DNA of 64,000 bases. Origin: Polytrichum commune (lineage: Eukaryota; Streptophyta; Polytrichopsida; Polytrichales; Polytrichaceae). Location of the stretch: NCBI GenBank assembly GCA_950295325.1, contig OX485805.1, positions 39,419,501 through 39,483,500 of the forward strand. Reading direction: 5' to 3'. This document shows positions 12,161 to 23,102 of the stretch, one piece after another. Numbering within the stretch: position 1 is the stretch's first letter; each line of letters opens with the position of its first letter. The notes under the pieces were generated by a model. That model saw only the letters and a program-made list of their open reading frames with translations, was not told the DNA's origin and did no database searches. The translations under genes and the position numbers were made by a program.

Positions 12161-12771
12161 TATGAACACTCAGTTCATGAGACTTGGTCCAAGGGCTTTA
12201 TACCAAAGTTGGGCCGGAACATATACTCATCCTATGTGGCGTTCTAGGTGGCAAAAAATTGGTGCCAAATCATTGGGCTGGCTTGAATAAATAAATTGTA
12301 ACGAGGTTTTCCTTGGCTCGAATTCTCAACATGGCCCGGATTGGGCTCATCCATTGGATAATGAACATCTCTACTATCGATTCATGAAAGGTCAATTCTC
12401 TTCATAAAACTCCCCCTCCAAGAACATCGGGACCTAAAACCATGCCTCGTGGCCCTCATCACTTTACATGTGACAAGGTTGGGCCCCAAAAACATTCATA
12501 AAGTTGGGCTGGATTGAGCGCTTAGTGCTTGAGAATCGAGTTGGCCTTGGGCCATGTATAGAGCCACCCTTAATCTCCAAATTAAAGAAAATGATGCCTT
12601 TAGCTTTTAAATCGATTTATATCCACCATACATCTGCAGACTACTAATCCACATATCATTGATTTGGTATGGCCCACACTAAATTTCATAATGGACTTAC
12701 ATTAATTGTCTTGAAGTCAATACACATGTCATTGCCGCACTACATTATATGTTTATGTTAATGTAGTTGCA
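12161..12771. other. No recognisable feature
   Basis: Moderately GC-rich patches (12.2-12.6 kb, with repeated TTGGGC and GGGCTGG words) but no alignable repeat copy elsewhere in the window and no protein domain. Confidence 0.45.
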
Positions 12772-13025
12772 CACTCATATACAATGATACATGAGCATTT
12801 AGGTTGCCTTCGTCAATAGGTTGCCTTTGTGAATTGGTGGCCTCTTTACCCATGCAAAGTACATTGATGAAAACCACATCATAAAAACTTAAAACTCTAT
12901 TTATTTGTACATAAATTGCAACTGCATTACCAAAATATGAGTTTTGTTGTGATAATTATGAAGACTCAACGTAGTGTGGAATGTTGATAAAGCGGCGTGG
13001 GGCAACCTAATTGCACATATCAGTG
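12772..13025. mobile_element. Family D MITE, copy 2 (CACTA-like)
   Basis: The left end begins CACTCATATACAATGATAC and reaches TTTAGGTTGCC. The right end is GGCAACCTAATTGCACATAT followed by CAGTG. The reverse complement of the right end therefore starts CACTGATATGTGCAATTAGG, matching the CACTAATATGTGCAATTAGG start of the copy at 63877. CACTA/CACTG ends suggest the En/Spm superfamily. I see no convincing 3-bp target-site duplication (gca on the left, tag on the right). Non-coding. Confidence 0.65.
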
Positions 13026-13288
13026 TAGAAGATATATGATATTTTATTTGATTGGCATCTTTGTGTGTGTGTCTCTCCCTCTTATCCCCACATGTCATGG
13101 CTCCCGTTGAAGGTTGGCAACAAAAGGTGGGGACAACTTCCATTGAAGACAAGAGAAGTTGCCCATACTCATTACCTACAAGCAAGTGACACCTCTCTAT
13201 TGTCCTTTAAACATTTTGAGTAGAACCTTGTACACAACTTCCTTTGTTCATAAGGGCATGCTACTTGTACCAACGTTAAAATGTCACG

Positions 13289-13553
13289 AGGGCTAGGAAT
13301 TTGTGGTGTTTATGTAAGCTCATCCATTGTGGAGGTGAAAATGTAGTGAATTATAATATGATATGTAAATGACTATTTTCAAACAGTATGATTGCAAAAA
13401 TAATGTCGCAGACCCCGAATTAGTCTAGTGAAGGCAAATTGGAATTAATCAACCTCAATCTTGTAGGGTTTATTTTTTATTGGGCTCTCTTCATCCATAA
13501 TGGATGAGTTTTCAATGGACGAGTTTACATAGACATGACAAACTCCAAGCCGG
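13289..13553 (+). mobile_element. Family H MITE, copy 1
   Basis: Left end GGGCTAGGAATTTGTGGTGT then AAGCTCATCCAT. The right end holds the inverse (TGGACGAGTTTACATAGACA, then CAAACTCCAAGC). The interior 'GACCCCGAATTAGTCTAGTG' and 'CAATCTTGTAGGG' aligns with copies at 22868, 53217 and 53765. About 265 bp, no coding capacity, superfamily not assigned. Confidence 0.75.
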
Positions 13554-14514
13554 GATCTATGTATGGCTATGACGTATAAGCACTCAAAATTGCTTGGGGA
13601 CCATGAACAATCACACCAACGACCCTTTCATTCTAATTTTTATGTTGTTGACTCAAGCTCTCACTTTCGTAAGTTTTTCCTTGGATGAGGGGAAAGGATG
13701 TATTGTGTAATTTATATAAAAGTTACCACCAAGATTGAGGCCATGTATAAGTACAAAGAAATTAGGCAACTTGGAGATGGAGGCAAGTAGAGATGAGTGG
13801 TGTCTTTACATTTTGGATTAACATTTGTCACTTCAATCCAAAGTAAGGTTACACGGATTACTAGATGGAAATATGTTTTGCATCACACATGGTCACTCCA
13901 TCAACCTTTGAATAAAACTTGAATCAAACATAAATTTGGACGTGCATCATTGGGAAGAGTCTCATGTGTGGACCTCCTTGTTTGTTTTGGGTAGATATGC
14001 CCATATGATGACTTCCATGATGGAAGCTTGATTTACATGTGTGTATTTGCGTAAACACTTATATAAAATTATATTTTATAGTCTATATTTTTGTTATCTA
14101 AGGCATGAACCGTCCAATAACATGATTCAACTACTAAGACCCTTTTCCGGAGAGTGCATGTTGACTTTGCTATTTTGGTATGATGTTGTAGCGAACTTGG
14201 AATTAAACATGGATTATGTGAGCATAAGTCAAGCACGTGACTAGGTCCACCCTCCATAACCAAGAGGTTGAATAATGTTATGCCCTTCATGAGCTATTGG
14301 AGAAGTTGAGTGAAAATCTAACACCAAGAAGATAGAGATATGATCCCTCTTGCTCCTCACATGAGTATGCCTTTATAACCTCCAAAGGGCTTATCTCAAG
14401 GGGTGGAGTTACGTTAATTCCACATAGCATTTTTATCTAGTACCATTTTTATCTACTAATAATAACCTCACAAAGACCCATAGAGGCAATTTCTAACTAA
14501 TGTAGTCCCAATCA
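13554..14514. other. No recognisable feature
   Basis: AT-rich. Overlapping opposite-strand frames near 14.04-14.29 kb carry no recognisable motif. No repeat copy recognised. Confidence 0.45.
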
Positions 14515-14522
14515 CATGGAAC
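14515..14522. repeat. 8-bp target-site duplication, left
   Basis: CATGGAAC, repeated exactly at 14918-14925 on the other side of the inverted-repeat element. Confidence 0.85.
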
Positions 14523-14917
14523 CACGGGGAGGTCACTCCATTGTCAAGTTGAAAACCACATGCGAACAAAGTTTGCTACCCCTATATTATATGCCATAGA
14601 TAATTTTAAAAAATAATCTTTTTCTATATATACATATCCATTGATAATATATTTGTTATATTTTTAGTCATCTCCATTTTTTCTAGTAATTTCTTTAGTT
14701 CAATTTTGCATCATTCTAGTTAGAAACGGTATGTTTTCTAGAAAAACAAAATTATCAAATTTGGTTATCAATTTTTCCTTGTAATAGATACCATGTATAT
14801 GTACTCATAATTTTTTTTTGATAATAGTTTGACCCATTTTGTTGATGCAACTTAGAAAAAGTAGATTTTTTTGTTTGCACGTGATTTTCAACTTGACAAC
14901 GGAGTGACCTCCCCATG
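14523..14917. mobile_element. Non-autonomous TIR transposon N1, 8-bp TSD
   Basis: 395-bp element. Left terminus CACGGGGAGGTCACTCC; right terminus, read inward, CATGGGGAGGTCACTCC. The inverted repeat continues for about 48 bases with five differences, all transitions, which fits C-to-T decay of methylated DNA. Exact 8-bp duplications (CATGGAAC) abut both ends. The interior is very AT-rich and has no coding capacity. An 8-bp duplication is typical of hAT elements and also of KDZ, P and Merlin types, but the terminus lacks the usual hAT CAGGG start. The bounds are base-exact; the superfamily is inferred only loosely. Confidence 0.85.
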
Positions 14918-14925
14918 CATGGAAC

Positions 14926-15617
14926 CCTTAAATGTTACACATTGATTTAGATAGACACATCGTTCTCTATGTATCCCAATCATTGGCTATTTTCAAAGTT
15001 TGAAATTATGATTATTCATGCATCAAAACATTTTTTTGAACTAGGTACATAACCCATTTTCTAGTTAATAAATAAAATTGTTCTCTTTTCTAGAGTTTAG
15101 CGTCATCATTAGATTTCAATGCTACCCACATCAAAATTTGTTAACCGAAACCCTAAAGTGTAGTAAGTTTCATGTGTACTATTTTCTAATACTTGAAGTG
15201 GGCATGAGAAAATATTCCTTGTCATTACATTAGCGCAACATTTTACATCGGACACATGACAATTGTGGTCACATAATTTGCAAAAGAAGATTAAAAGGGA
15301 AAGAAGACAAAACTGAAGGAAATGCTAAGATATGTGATTGATTGTGGTTTGGAAACAAAAATCCAATCAATATGAAAAACAAATTTTAAAATATGGTTGA
15401 TAAAATAGTTTATTGTGGTGAAATTTTATCTATGTATGTTCTTCTGTATACTAAAACAAAATGAGGGAGCTACTCTTGAATCACATAATGGTTGTGTTTG
15501 TAAGGAATGCGATATTGTAAGTGCTTCAAGTTTTGTCTTTTATTGAAATCAAATTTGAAGTATCAAAAATTCATTAATGTGCTAGAATTCACAATGGTTT
15601 GAACCTCCTACCTCACA
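14926..15617. other. No recognisable feature
   Basis: AT-rich, no domain or repeat recognised. Confidence 0.45.
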
Positions 15618-15860
15618 GGGGAGAGAGGGAATCATTGTATATAAGCGTACCTCTCATTCATCCAACACAAAATCCTAAAATAGTGTGCATTTCGTAGATT
15701 TCTTTTTAAAGTTGAGTTGACACTGGATTTATCTTTAGAGACCCCAAATCAGTGTACTCAAGGTCATTTGAGATCAGTTGGTCACAAACCTATAGAGGTT
15801 CAAGTCTTTACGTTGGATCATGGATGAGAGATGTGCTTGTAATATGAAAGTGAGGCATCT
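15618..15860. mobile_element. Family M MITE, copy 2
   Basis: The left end GGGGAGAGAGGGAATCATTG is followed by 'AAGCGTACCTCTCATTCATC', and the interior matches the copies at 1304, 43357 and 44670. The right inverted terminus is decayed or missing. Confidence 0.65.
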
Positions 15861-15864
15861 ACAA

Positions 15865-16547
15865 TTGACACATAATAATGCTCCAAGATACCATTTGTCA
15901 CATTCGATCACATCTTTGATGGAGTTTATTATTTCCATATTTTCAAATCCACGAAACTATATTGAAAAAACCAAAAACATTCTTTACAGTATTAGGCAAC
16001 CTTTGAGAAATGCTTGATAATAGCATTATAGTGAGAAAATGGGGGTAAATGTAATCTCATTTTTTGGGTCGAAATCAGTGTTTTAAAAAGTAGGGAATCC
16101 ACACATACTTACAAAGGCCACTTAGTGTGATATGTCACAAGAAATATACCTCATACTAATGATAGTATTTATGTGAGTTTTCACTCTCAAGTTAGGCATT
16201 GAATATTGCATGGATTTTATATCTTGAACTCGGGGGTCATTGTGTTAAAAAGTTAAGGATATAGGTGCGAACAACCATTATTTTATAGGGGGGCATTACT
16301 TTCAATTTTTTTTTTTTCACATGCTATCATTATGTAATTTTCTACTTTGGGTTAATAAAAAAATGGATTGCATTACTTATAATTCCAAATTACCTATTAT
16401 TTCATACCCTATAATACTTTAAAGATGTCCAGTGCCATTTTTGATACCCTATATTACTCTTAAGTCCATTTATAAATTTTTGTCCCCATGTTTTAAAAAT
16501 ACCCTATCATTTGTTTGCACGTGTATTGCTACTCCAACAAATCACTT
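15865..16547. other. No recognisable feature
   Basis: AT-rich with homopolymer T and A runs. No repeat copy or domain was recognised before the C tract. Confidence 0.45.
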
Positions 16548-16565
16548 CCCCCCCCCCCCCCCCCC
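16548..16565. repeat. Poly-C tract (18)
   Basis: Uninterrupted C homopolymer. Similar tracts occur at 17646, 24767, 32015 (as G) and 54618. Confidence 0.9.
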
Positions 16566-16726
16566 GAGATCTTGAATGAATTTACCAATCAAAGACTCAT
16601 TCTACAAGTGAGTTCATTGGATTCTAGGCCTTTGAACATGAAGTGCACTCATTATGGATTTCTTGATGATTTTACCTCACAAGAATATAGGATAGACAAC
16701 CCTTGTTTAGTTATTATTTCTTACTA

Positions 16727-17124
16727 TGTTGATTACTCCAATTAGTGCGTATGGTATCAATTCTCAAAACACAAACTATTTTGCCAAGTCTCAAATTTGA
16801 TGAGGGTTGTTTGTTTACTAAGTGATACTAACTCCATGAATAAGTACTCATTTACCATACATTCAAGAAAATAAGTGCATACTCTAAGGTGCTTGTAGAG
16901 TGATTAAAAACATTATATGCAAGCACATGCTTGTTGATGTATAATTCCAGGATGAATAATGCCAGTACTTTTAGTGAATAGTGTTGCTATGAATAGTATC
17001 AAGATGAACAATGCTCCCTACGTCTTTTGGTGGCCTTAATTTTATATTGTAAAGAAGTTTAGTATCACCTCCATCATTTCCCCCACGCACTGTTAGACCT
17101 CCTTACTAATTAGGATAATCAGTG
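16727..17124. mobile_element. Family J element, copy 1 (CACTG ends)
   Basis: The left end TTGATTACTCCAATTAGTGC and the right end ACTAATTAGGATAATCAGTG are inverse to each other (consensus CACTGATTATCCCAATTAGT). The interior 'TTTTGCCAAGTCTCAAATTT' and 'GTAAAGAAGTTTAGTATCAC' is shared with the longer copy at 38131-38915. CACTG termini suggest a CACTA-type non-autonomous element. No target-site duplication found. Confidence 0.65.
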
Positions 17125-17234
17125 TAGCACACCTATACTTCAGTGATATGTGGTTTGGTGTGGCTCCAAGAATATATACCACAAAGAAATGTGTTTGAAA
17201 GAGATTGGATTGTTGTTCAAAACACTACCTATTA

Positions 17235-17575
17235 AGGTAGATTTTGTTACTTATCTTAATCAGACACCTATATTTGAGTAGTGTGTGGTTCAATGTGTTT
17301 AAAAGAGATTGAAGCATGTGCTCAAAATATGACATTTCATTCTAAGTTCAATTGTCAACATCATTTGAGTGAGGGGGGGTGGACCTATACAATCATCAAT
17401 GAGCACGAGAACCTTCACAGTGAGCAAGATATCCATATGAGCTCCAACAATTATGAGGAGAGTGTTACAACCTCAATTTGGATTGGCCAACCATCTCATA
17501 CTAATTGTGTGTTTCCTATAATTCTAGGAGAAGTGGGCTAGTCGGAAAAAGTAACCATTTAAGACCCTTCTACGT
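17235..17575. mobile_element. Family A MITE, copy 2
   Basis: The left end (TA)AGGTAGATTTTGTTAC and the right end GTAACCATTTAAGACCCTTC are inverted repeats, with interior blocks as in the copy at 41949-42334 (for example 'GATTGGCCAACCATCTCATA'). A TA dinucleotide precedes the left end; the right flank is GTT, so any TA duplication has decayed on one side. Confidence 0.65.
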
Positions 17576-18129
17576 TGCTGGTGAGGAGTTTATTTTTTGG
17601 ACGGGATGTTTAGGTGGGGAGAAGAGACTTTGGCCTGCCCAATAACCCCCCCCCCCCCCAACTTTGAAGAGTTATTGAGAACATAATGGGGTTTAAACTA
17701 TTACAACATAATTTTTCTATCTCGTAAGAACTTGAGATATGATCCAAATAGGATTCAAGTGATCTCCAGATTGACTTCAAAGTTGGACTTTCAACAATAT
17801 AAACAACATATCAATCGGATCATTGTAAGTATCCAAATTCACCAAATTGACTGGAATAGGTTTGAGTACCCCGTTTTCTTTTTTAAAAATTAAAAAATTA
17901 AAAAATAAAGAGAATTGATGATAGACATGAGTTTATTCCAATGCCAAAGACCCAAATAACATCACACAAGGAGCCTCGATAGAAAGTTGGGTGGGTCCTT
18001 TTGGATTCACTTGGTGGAACCAAATCACTTCTAAGTGAGTGAACAACCTAAGCATATCTAACAAAGCCTACATTAGGCACTCTGATATTTCAATGTATGG
18101 TCTTCGTGTCATCTCTATGGTAGAAGAGT
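17576..18129. other. No gene; poly-C tract at 17646-17659
   Basis: Apart from a 14-base C run, this AT-rich stretch shows no domain or repeat copy that I could recognise. Confidence 0.5.
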
Positions 18130-18625
18130 TCCTTTTTTTCCCCACACCTTATTATACTTGTCGATTGGAACATTGTTCTTGAGAGCAATATCCCAGTCAA
18201 TTCTAACATATTCAAGAATACTTTGTCAACTGGTTTGTTGCATTTTCATTTCCTCCCACCTACTATTGTTGGAGGTACGGTGATTTCTCTCCACCCAAAT
18301 GGTCCAAAGAGAAATGCCTCGTAGCAAGAGCCAAATTCTCAAAACTTTGCTAAATGCCAAAGGAATTTTCTTACCGAAAATCCATGTTGCCAATCGAGTG
18401 GTTTCCATGGTCCTTTTCACCCCGGTTTTGCATTTTAAGTATTGATAATCCCCGTGGAGAATCCCATGCTTTGCGAAGGTCTTGAGATTCCAAAATATAT
18501 GGGCGATGGTTTAAGGGTTATCTACTTGACACATGAGGCATTTATCATCAATATTAGAGATGGATATGGATATCCAATTCGACTAAATGAATGATCTTTC
18601 CTATGTGCTACATTTCATGTCCCAC

Positions 18626-18633
18626 ACATTGCC
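18626..18633. repeat. 8-bp target-site duplication, left
   Basis: ACATTGCC, repeated exactly at 19224-19231, flanking the nested element. Confidence 0.75.
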
Positions 18634-19223
18634 CCCGGGGTACGCAACTCCCATATTATACGCAGGGAGCATCGGATTAAAACCGGCTTAAAGGATTGCT
18701 TTTGTAAAAGTTGTATTAAATTAAGTAAAAATTAAAGGACCAGAAAGTTGGGTGAAGACCAAATAAAATAAAATGAGATGTAGAAAAAGTTGGGTTGCAT
18801 ATCTATTATAAGAAAAACTCCACAACATACATAAAATTTTGAAACACCTATTGTTTTAACATATGCTTATGCATAATTTTGAAGATTCACACAAGTAGTT
18901 GCCTCCAATTAAAGTTAAAATTCATTGGCATTGTTTTATTTATAAAAATAAAATATTATTTTTAAATATTAAAAAGCCCAAAAAGTTGGGTAGTTTGGCC
19001 TATGGTACCTATATTTTAGAACTTCATGTAATTATATTTTTAATGCAATTATATGCTTCAAAGAATATTTATTTATTACATATAATTACATTTTTGCATT
19101 CCTTGTTAGAATGGCTACAAGAGTTTTCTACATTAAAAAAAATTCTATCACTCAAGATTGGACTAAAATACAATATAAATGATTATTATCAGGGCCAAAC
19201 AATACGGGAGTTGCATACTTGGG
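18634..19223. mobile_element. Non-autonomous TIR transposon N3 nested in LINE, 8-bp TSD
   Basis: 590-bp insertion. Left end CCCGGGGTACGCAACTCCC, then ATATTAT. Right end read inward CCCAAGTATGCAACTCCC, then GTATTG. Exact 8-bp ACATTGCC repeats flank it, and LINE sequence resumes on both sides (zinc-knuckle block to the left, linker block to the right). The interior is AT-rich; a 115-codon frame at 18899-19246 crosses the right boundary and shows no transposase motif. The 8-bp site suggests hAT-like or related elements. Confidence 0.75.
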
Positions 19224-20063
19224 ACATTGCCTTATTTCAAACTTAAGCCTGGGTGGGTGCGCCCGTGCCATTTGGTACTAATTGGCCGTGGTTGGGAGTT
19301 TTGTGCTTAGAGCAAGTTCCTCCCAATGGCAAATGTGTAGCTACAAAAATCTTTGCATGATTTCCAACGTAGTTGTGTAGGATTCATACTAAGTGTGTCT
19401 CTTTCCCCAATGTACATGTCAATACTAGTTTTACGCTTCCATCTAGTGATGGTGTAGATTCTCACCAAACTAAACCACTATGCTTTGATGGTAATGTCAA
19501 AATCCACAGGTGCATCCCTATCCACAATCCATGTGTTAACTTGGACATGAAAGCATTTTAGTGTTGGCAGAGGAAAAATAGCCCATGAGCATTCACCAAG
19601 TATTGGACAAAACCACCGGCTACTTTGGAAAATGGTGATAAGAGGGGCATTAGGGTCCTCAGCTTCAAAGCACCCAATTCACTAAGCAATGGGTGCTTGT
19701 ACCAAATTTTGTTAGATGAGTCACGTCCATTGGTTAGGCAATGAACTAAGAGTGGTCTCAATAGCTCATTCTTCCCTGTGGTCAAGTTTGAAATTTTGAG
19801 CAGTAGCATTAACCGCTAAGGGTTGGTTTTTCTCAAGATTTTAAAAGATTTTGAATGCTCCCGAGTCCATTCCCATGGAGTTGCACTACTTTGATCCTAG
19901 AAAAATCCATATCCAATCCCTTGAATATCTAGGTTCCAATGAAGATGTATGTTGAGTACTTGATAGCGATCTTGTGGTGGTAGGATTGTAGTGCTTCCTA
20001 GCAGAGATTTCTAGGCTTCCCCAATCTGCTTCCACACATTGGATCCATGTGTTGAAATGTGAT

Positions 20064-20071
20064 GGTTAAGA
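20064..20071. repeat. 8-bp target-site duplication, left
   Basis: GGTTAAGA, repeated exactly at 20985-20992. Confidence 0.85.
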
Positions 20072-20984
20072 CCCGGGGAGGGCACTCGCGAAAATTTATT
20101 AAACCATGTGAGAAAGAATGTAGGGTATTTTTTATTCATTTGTGATAAAATTTATACAATTCTTCAATATAATGAAGCACCTCTTCAATTACAAAGTTGT
20201 GTGTATAAAAAAATAAGGGTACCATATAGTGCATCAATTTATCTAATTCTTTCAATCTAAAATAGGGTTGGGAATAGTAGGTAGAGAAAAAAATATTGAG
20301 GCAGAGGTATATAATGCATTTTATGGTGGTCAATGGATGAAAAACTATCCATTTTCAATCCAAATTCCCGAATGAAAAATTTGGATGACGAGGGTTTTGG
20401 TGTTCCTTGCTTTGTGCGTTGTATCTTTGATTTTTGCCTAGGGTTGCTTGCGCCAATGCATCGCTACTTGTGAGGCAGGATTAGGTGTTGAAGTTCTTGA
20501 CGTGCATTTTGTGGTTGTGTGCGGTTTTCGGAGTTCTAGTAGTAGAATCTTGTCTTCATTCGTTTTATTTTGGTGCTTCTCTCAAGTTTACTTGCTTCAA
20601 GTTTGTTTGATTTGAACATTGTTTGATGTATGTTTTGGAACAATAGGAGGTCCTAATAATGCTTCAAGTTTTTATGTTTTGGTACATTGTTTGATGTCTT
20701 CAATCTAGACATGGTTTATTGAATTTTCACTACAAACTTTCAAGAGTCCTATGAGTTGTCATTCATGGGGTCAAATATAAAAATTATAAGGAACATAGGG
20801 TACTAGAAACTAGTTCAGTTGTGACTTTATAAATACAAATAGGGTCATCTAAAATGACAAAATTTAGATTTATCTGTACTGATAGGGTGTAAAGAATTCC
20901 AATTTCTTAGATAAATAGCCCCATGATAAATACCCTTCCGTCGCAGATGGGTTATTAAATACATGTATGAGTGCCCTCCCCGGG
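20072..20984. mobile_element. Non-autonomous TIR transposon N2 nested in LINE, 8-bp TSD
   Basis: 913-bp insertion. The left terminus CCCGGGGAGGGCACTC is matched perfectly by the inverse at 20969-20984, and similarity continues inward (AATTTATTAAACCATGTG against TGTATTTAATAACCCATCTG). It is flanked by exact GGTTAAGA duplications. It separates the LINE GGLG block from the GRD block. No coding capacity: a 65-codon minus frame at 20136-20333 has no transposase motif. The terminus closely resembles N1 at 14523-14917. Confidence 0.85.
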
Positions 20985-22080
20985 GGTTAAGAAACATCCA
21001 TTCCAATCCAGGGCTCCATTATTTTTCCCCCGCTCATGGTGTGCCTCTCTCAACGTATACTAAATGAGAATGTGGAGATTAGCTTTGCCTCCCTCAAATG
21101 CCTTAACTATCCATTTGACTAAACATGCTCTTTGTGGCAGCTTCAAGGTCAATGAGGCCAAGTCCTCCATGTTTAATTTTTGCACATCAATCTATCCATG
21201 CCATTTTTGCCCTAATTGCCACACGTCTCCCAACATATAATCCCTAAGTAATCCCATGATGGATCTAATCGCCTTCCACGCCCCTGACCAAACTATACCA
21301 AAAAACTAAAGTGTGGATGCCAATACTTCGTTAATGATGAGCTTTCTTCTTGCAAGTGAGAGGTGTCATGTTCTCCAATATATAATTTTCTTCTTGGTTT
21401 TGCCGATAAGGAATTCAATGACATCGTGAACATCTAAAGACAATCCAAATGTTGTGCCTAATAGTTTAAAATTTTCCCCTTGAACCCACTTCCATTGAAA
21501 TGTGTCCAACCATGTGAGTTTGTTTGTAGCAAGGCTCTGCCAATAAGTTGTTGATTTACTACAATTGATGTCCGAACCCAAGGCTAAGCTAAAGGGTTTT
21601 AGCAAGTTGACTAGACTCCCTACTATTTATGCTCTGCCTTCCATGGTAAAGGACGTGTCATCTGCATAATGAGCTATCATCTGATTGTGGTGGTTTCCAT
21701 GTAAGATGATTCCTTTAAATTCCCCGGTGGCCATGGCTCTATTGACCATGTAATTAATTACCTCTCCCACAATCAAAAGCAAATAGGGGGCCAGGGGGCA
21801 TCCTTGCCTAACCCCCCATTCGGATATTAAAGCTCTTTGAGGTTTGACCATCAATATTCACTATTGCCTTAACAACTTGAAAGAGTATTGTAGTCATTGC
21901 TCTAAAGTTAGAATAAACCCCTATGGCTGCCATGGCTGAAAACTTGAATCAACGACGTAGGCTTTAGTGAAATCCACTTTTATGAAAGACCAAGTCATGT
22001 TTTTTTGTTTAACCCATGCCAAGGTTTTATGAGTGAGCAAGACATTATCTAAAATGTATCTCAAAGTTAAAAGTGTCGTT

Positions 22081-22311
22081 TGATATCACCTCGCTCAATA
22101 CTAGCTGGAGCCTCACCTACAAGGCCTTGGTGTAAATCTTATAGCAACACTAGGGTTTGAGTACCGTAGCCCTCAAAGAGGCCAAGGGTTCAGTTTGCAA
22201 CCTAAATACACAATTTGTATTAGCTTTACCAAGTCTAACAATGATTTTGACATATATTATGGATTTAGAACGTCTTTTAGGTTATTATCTTACGTCAAGG
22301 AAATAGTAAAT
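22081..22311. other. LINE breakpoint; possible Pol III-like box
   Basis: LINE similarity ends at about 22080. The following stretch has AGGGTTTGAGTACC, which weakly resembles a B-box, but no convincing A-box or A-rich tail, so no SINE is called. Confidence 0.3.
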
Positions 22312-22788
22312 TTATATTTGAATGTGACATTGGCAATCAAAAGTATTGTACTTGCATCCAAGGGCACCCAAGTTGTTATTGTGAACCCAAACCTTCAATA
22401 ACATATTAAAGTACTCAACACAATTTGGAAAATTGCATCCTTCATGTCCAAAAATCCTAGATGTCATCATGTTACTAGTAGGTAATAAACATACCAAATC
22501 ATTATCAAATGTTTCCATATATATATATGCCATGCATTGACAACAAGTGCCAAAAGAGCAACCATGCAACTCAAAGGGGAATTCTAAAGCATCGTTCCTC
22601 CTCAAGTGAATAAAATCACTACCTACTGGAAACTTTGTTTGCACATGGATAGGTGTGGCACCTTTAAGCATGCATAAAAGGTTGTCAAAAAAAATTCTTT
22701 TTTTAGGGCACAAATTGAAATTCGATTGCACGAAGGAACCAAAACACAACCACCTCAGGAGAACCAACGCAACCCGAGGGGAAAGCAA
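22312..22788 (-). CDS. Unrecognised 158-codon open frame, doubtful
   Basis: The longest uninterrupted frame in the window. The product is cysteine-rich (CSFGTCCQC near the middle), and I recognise no domain, signal peptide or membrane segment. It lies between a dead LINE and a family H MITE, with no matching exon or splice context and no obvious promoter. The start is simply the first methionine. In 64 kb of sequence a chance frame of this length is not surprising, so I lean towards non-coding. A diverged transposon fragment remains possible. Confidence 0.15.
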   Translation of the reverse strand: MLSPRVALVLLRWLCFGSFVQSNFNLCPKKRIFFDNLLCMLKGATPIHVQTKFPVGSDFIHLRRNDALEFPFELHGCSFGTCCQCMAYIYMETFDNDLVCLLPTSNMMTSRIFGHEGCNFPNCVEYFNMLLKVWVHNNNLGALGCKYNTFDCQCHIQI

Positions 22789-22867
22789 GAGGTTGTCAAG
22801 AAAAAAAATTCAATACGCATAATAAAACAGGTATGTATTGCTTTGTGATGACTATGGCTTCCCAATA

Positions 22868-23102
22868 GTGCTAGGGATTTGTGGTGTCTACAGAAACTCA
22901 TCCACCACAAAGGTCAAAACACAAGAAGTTATATTATGACCCATAAATGATAATTTTTGGACAACCTCACTCCGAAAATAGAGCTAAAGACCCCAAATTA
23001 ACCTAGTGGAGTTGAACTAAAATGAAATGGCCCTCAATATTGTAGGGGACTTTTTCTATTGAAGCCTCTTCATCCACAATGGATGCGTTTACATAGGCAC
23101 CC
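22868..23102 (+). mobile_element. Family H MITE, copy 2
   Basis: Left GTGCTAGGGATTTGTGGTGT, then AAACTCATCCACC; right ATGGATGCGTTTACATAGGC. The interior 'GACCCCAAATTAACCTAGTG' and 'CAATATTGTAGGGGACTTTT' aligns with the other copies. Confidence 0.75.

Larger units (their letters stand above)
18130..22080 (-). pseudogene. LINE (L1-type) RT and zf-RVT, decayed and interrupted
   Basis: Remains of a plant L1-like non-LTR retrotransposon ORF2, read right to left. Near 21955-22060: 'YILDNVLLTHKTLAWVKQKN' and 'SFIKVDFTKAY', an early reverse transcriptase block. Near 21780-21820: 'GVRQGCPLAPYLL'. Near 21649-21680: 'AHYADDTSF', the catalytic-type [YF]xDD block with A-DD. Near 21545-21580: 'GSDINCSKS'. 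Near 21150-21180: 'IKHGGLGLIDLEAATKSM'. Near 19680-19740: 'CLTNGRDSSNKIWYKHP'. Near 18430-18550: 'DKCLMCQ..NP.TIAHIFWN' (zinc knuckle). Near 18290-18320: 'LWTIWVERN', then 'YVRIDWDIALKNN'. Stops and frameshifts separate most blocks. Endonuclease and ORF1 are absent upstream, so the copy starts inside the RT at about 22080. Two TIR elements (18634-19223 and 20072-20984) split it. Domain order is clear; the exact 5' and 3' ends are not. Confidence 0.85.
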
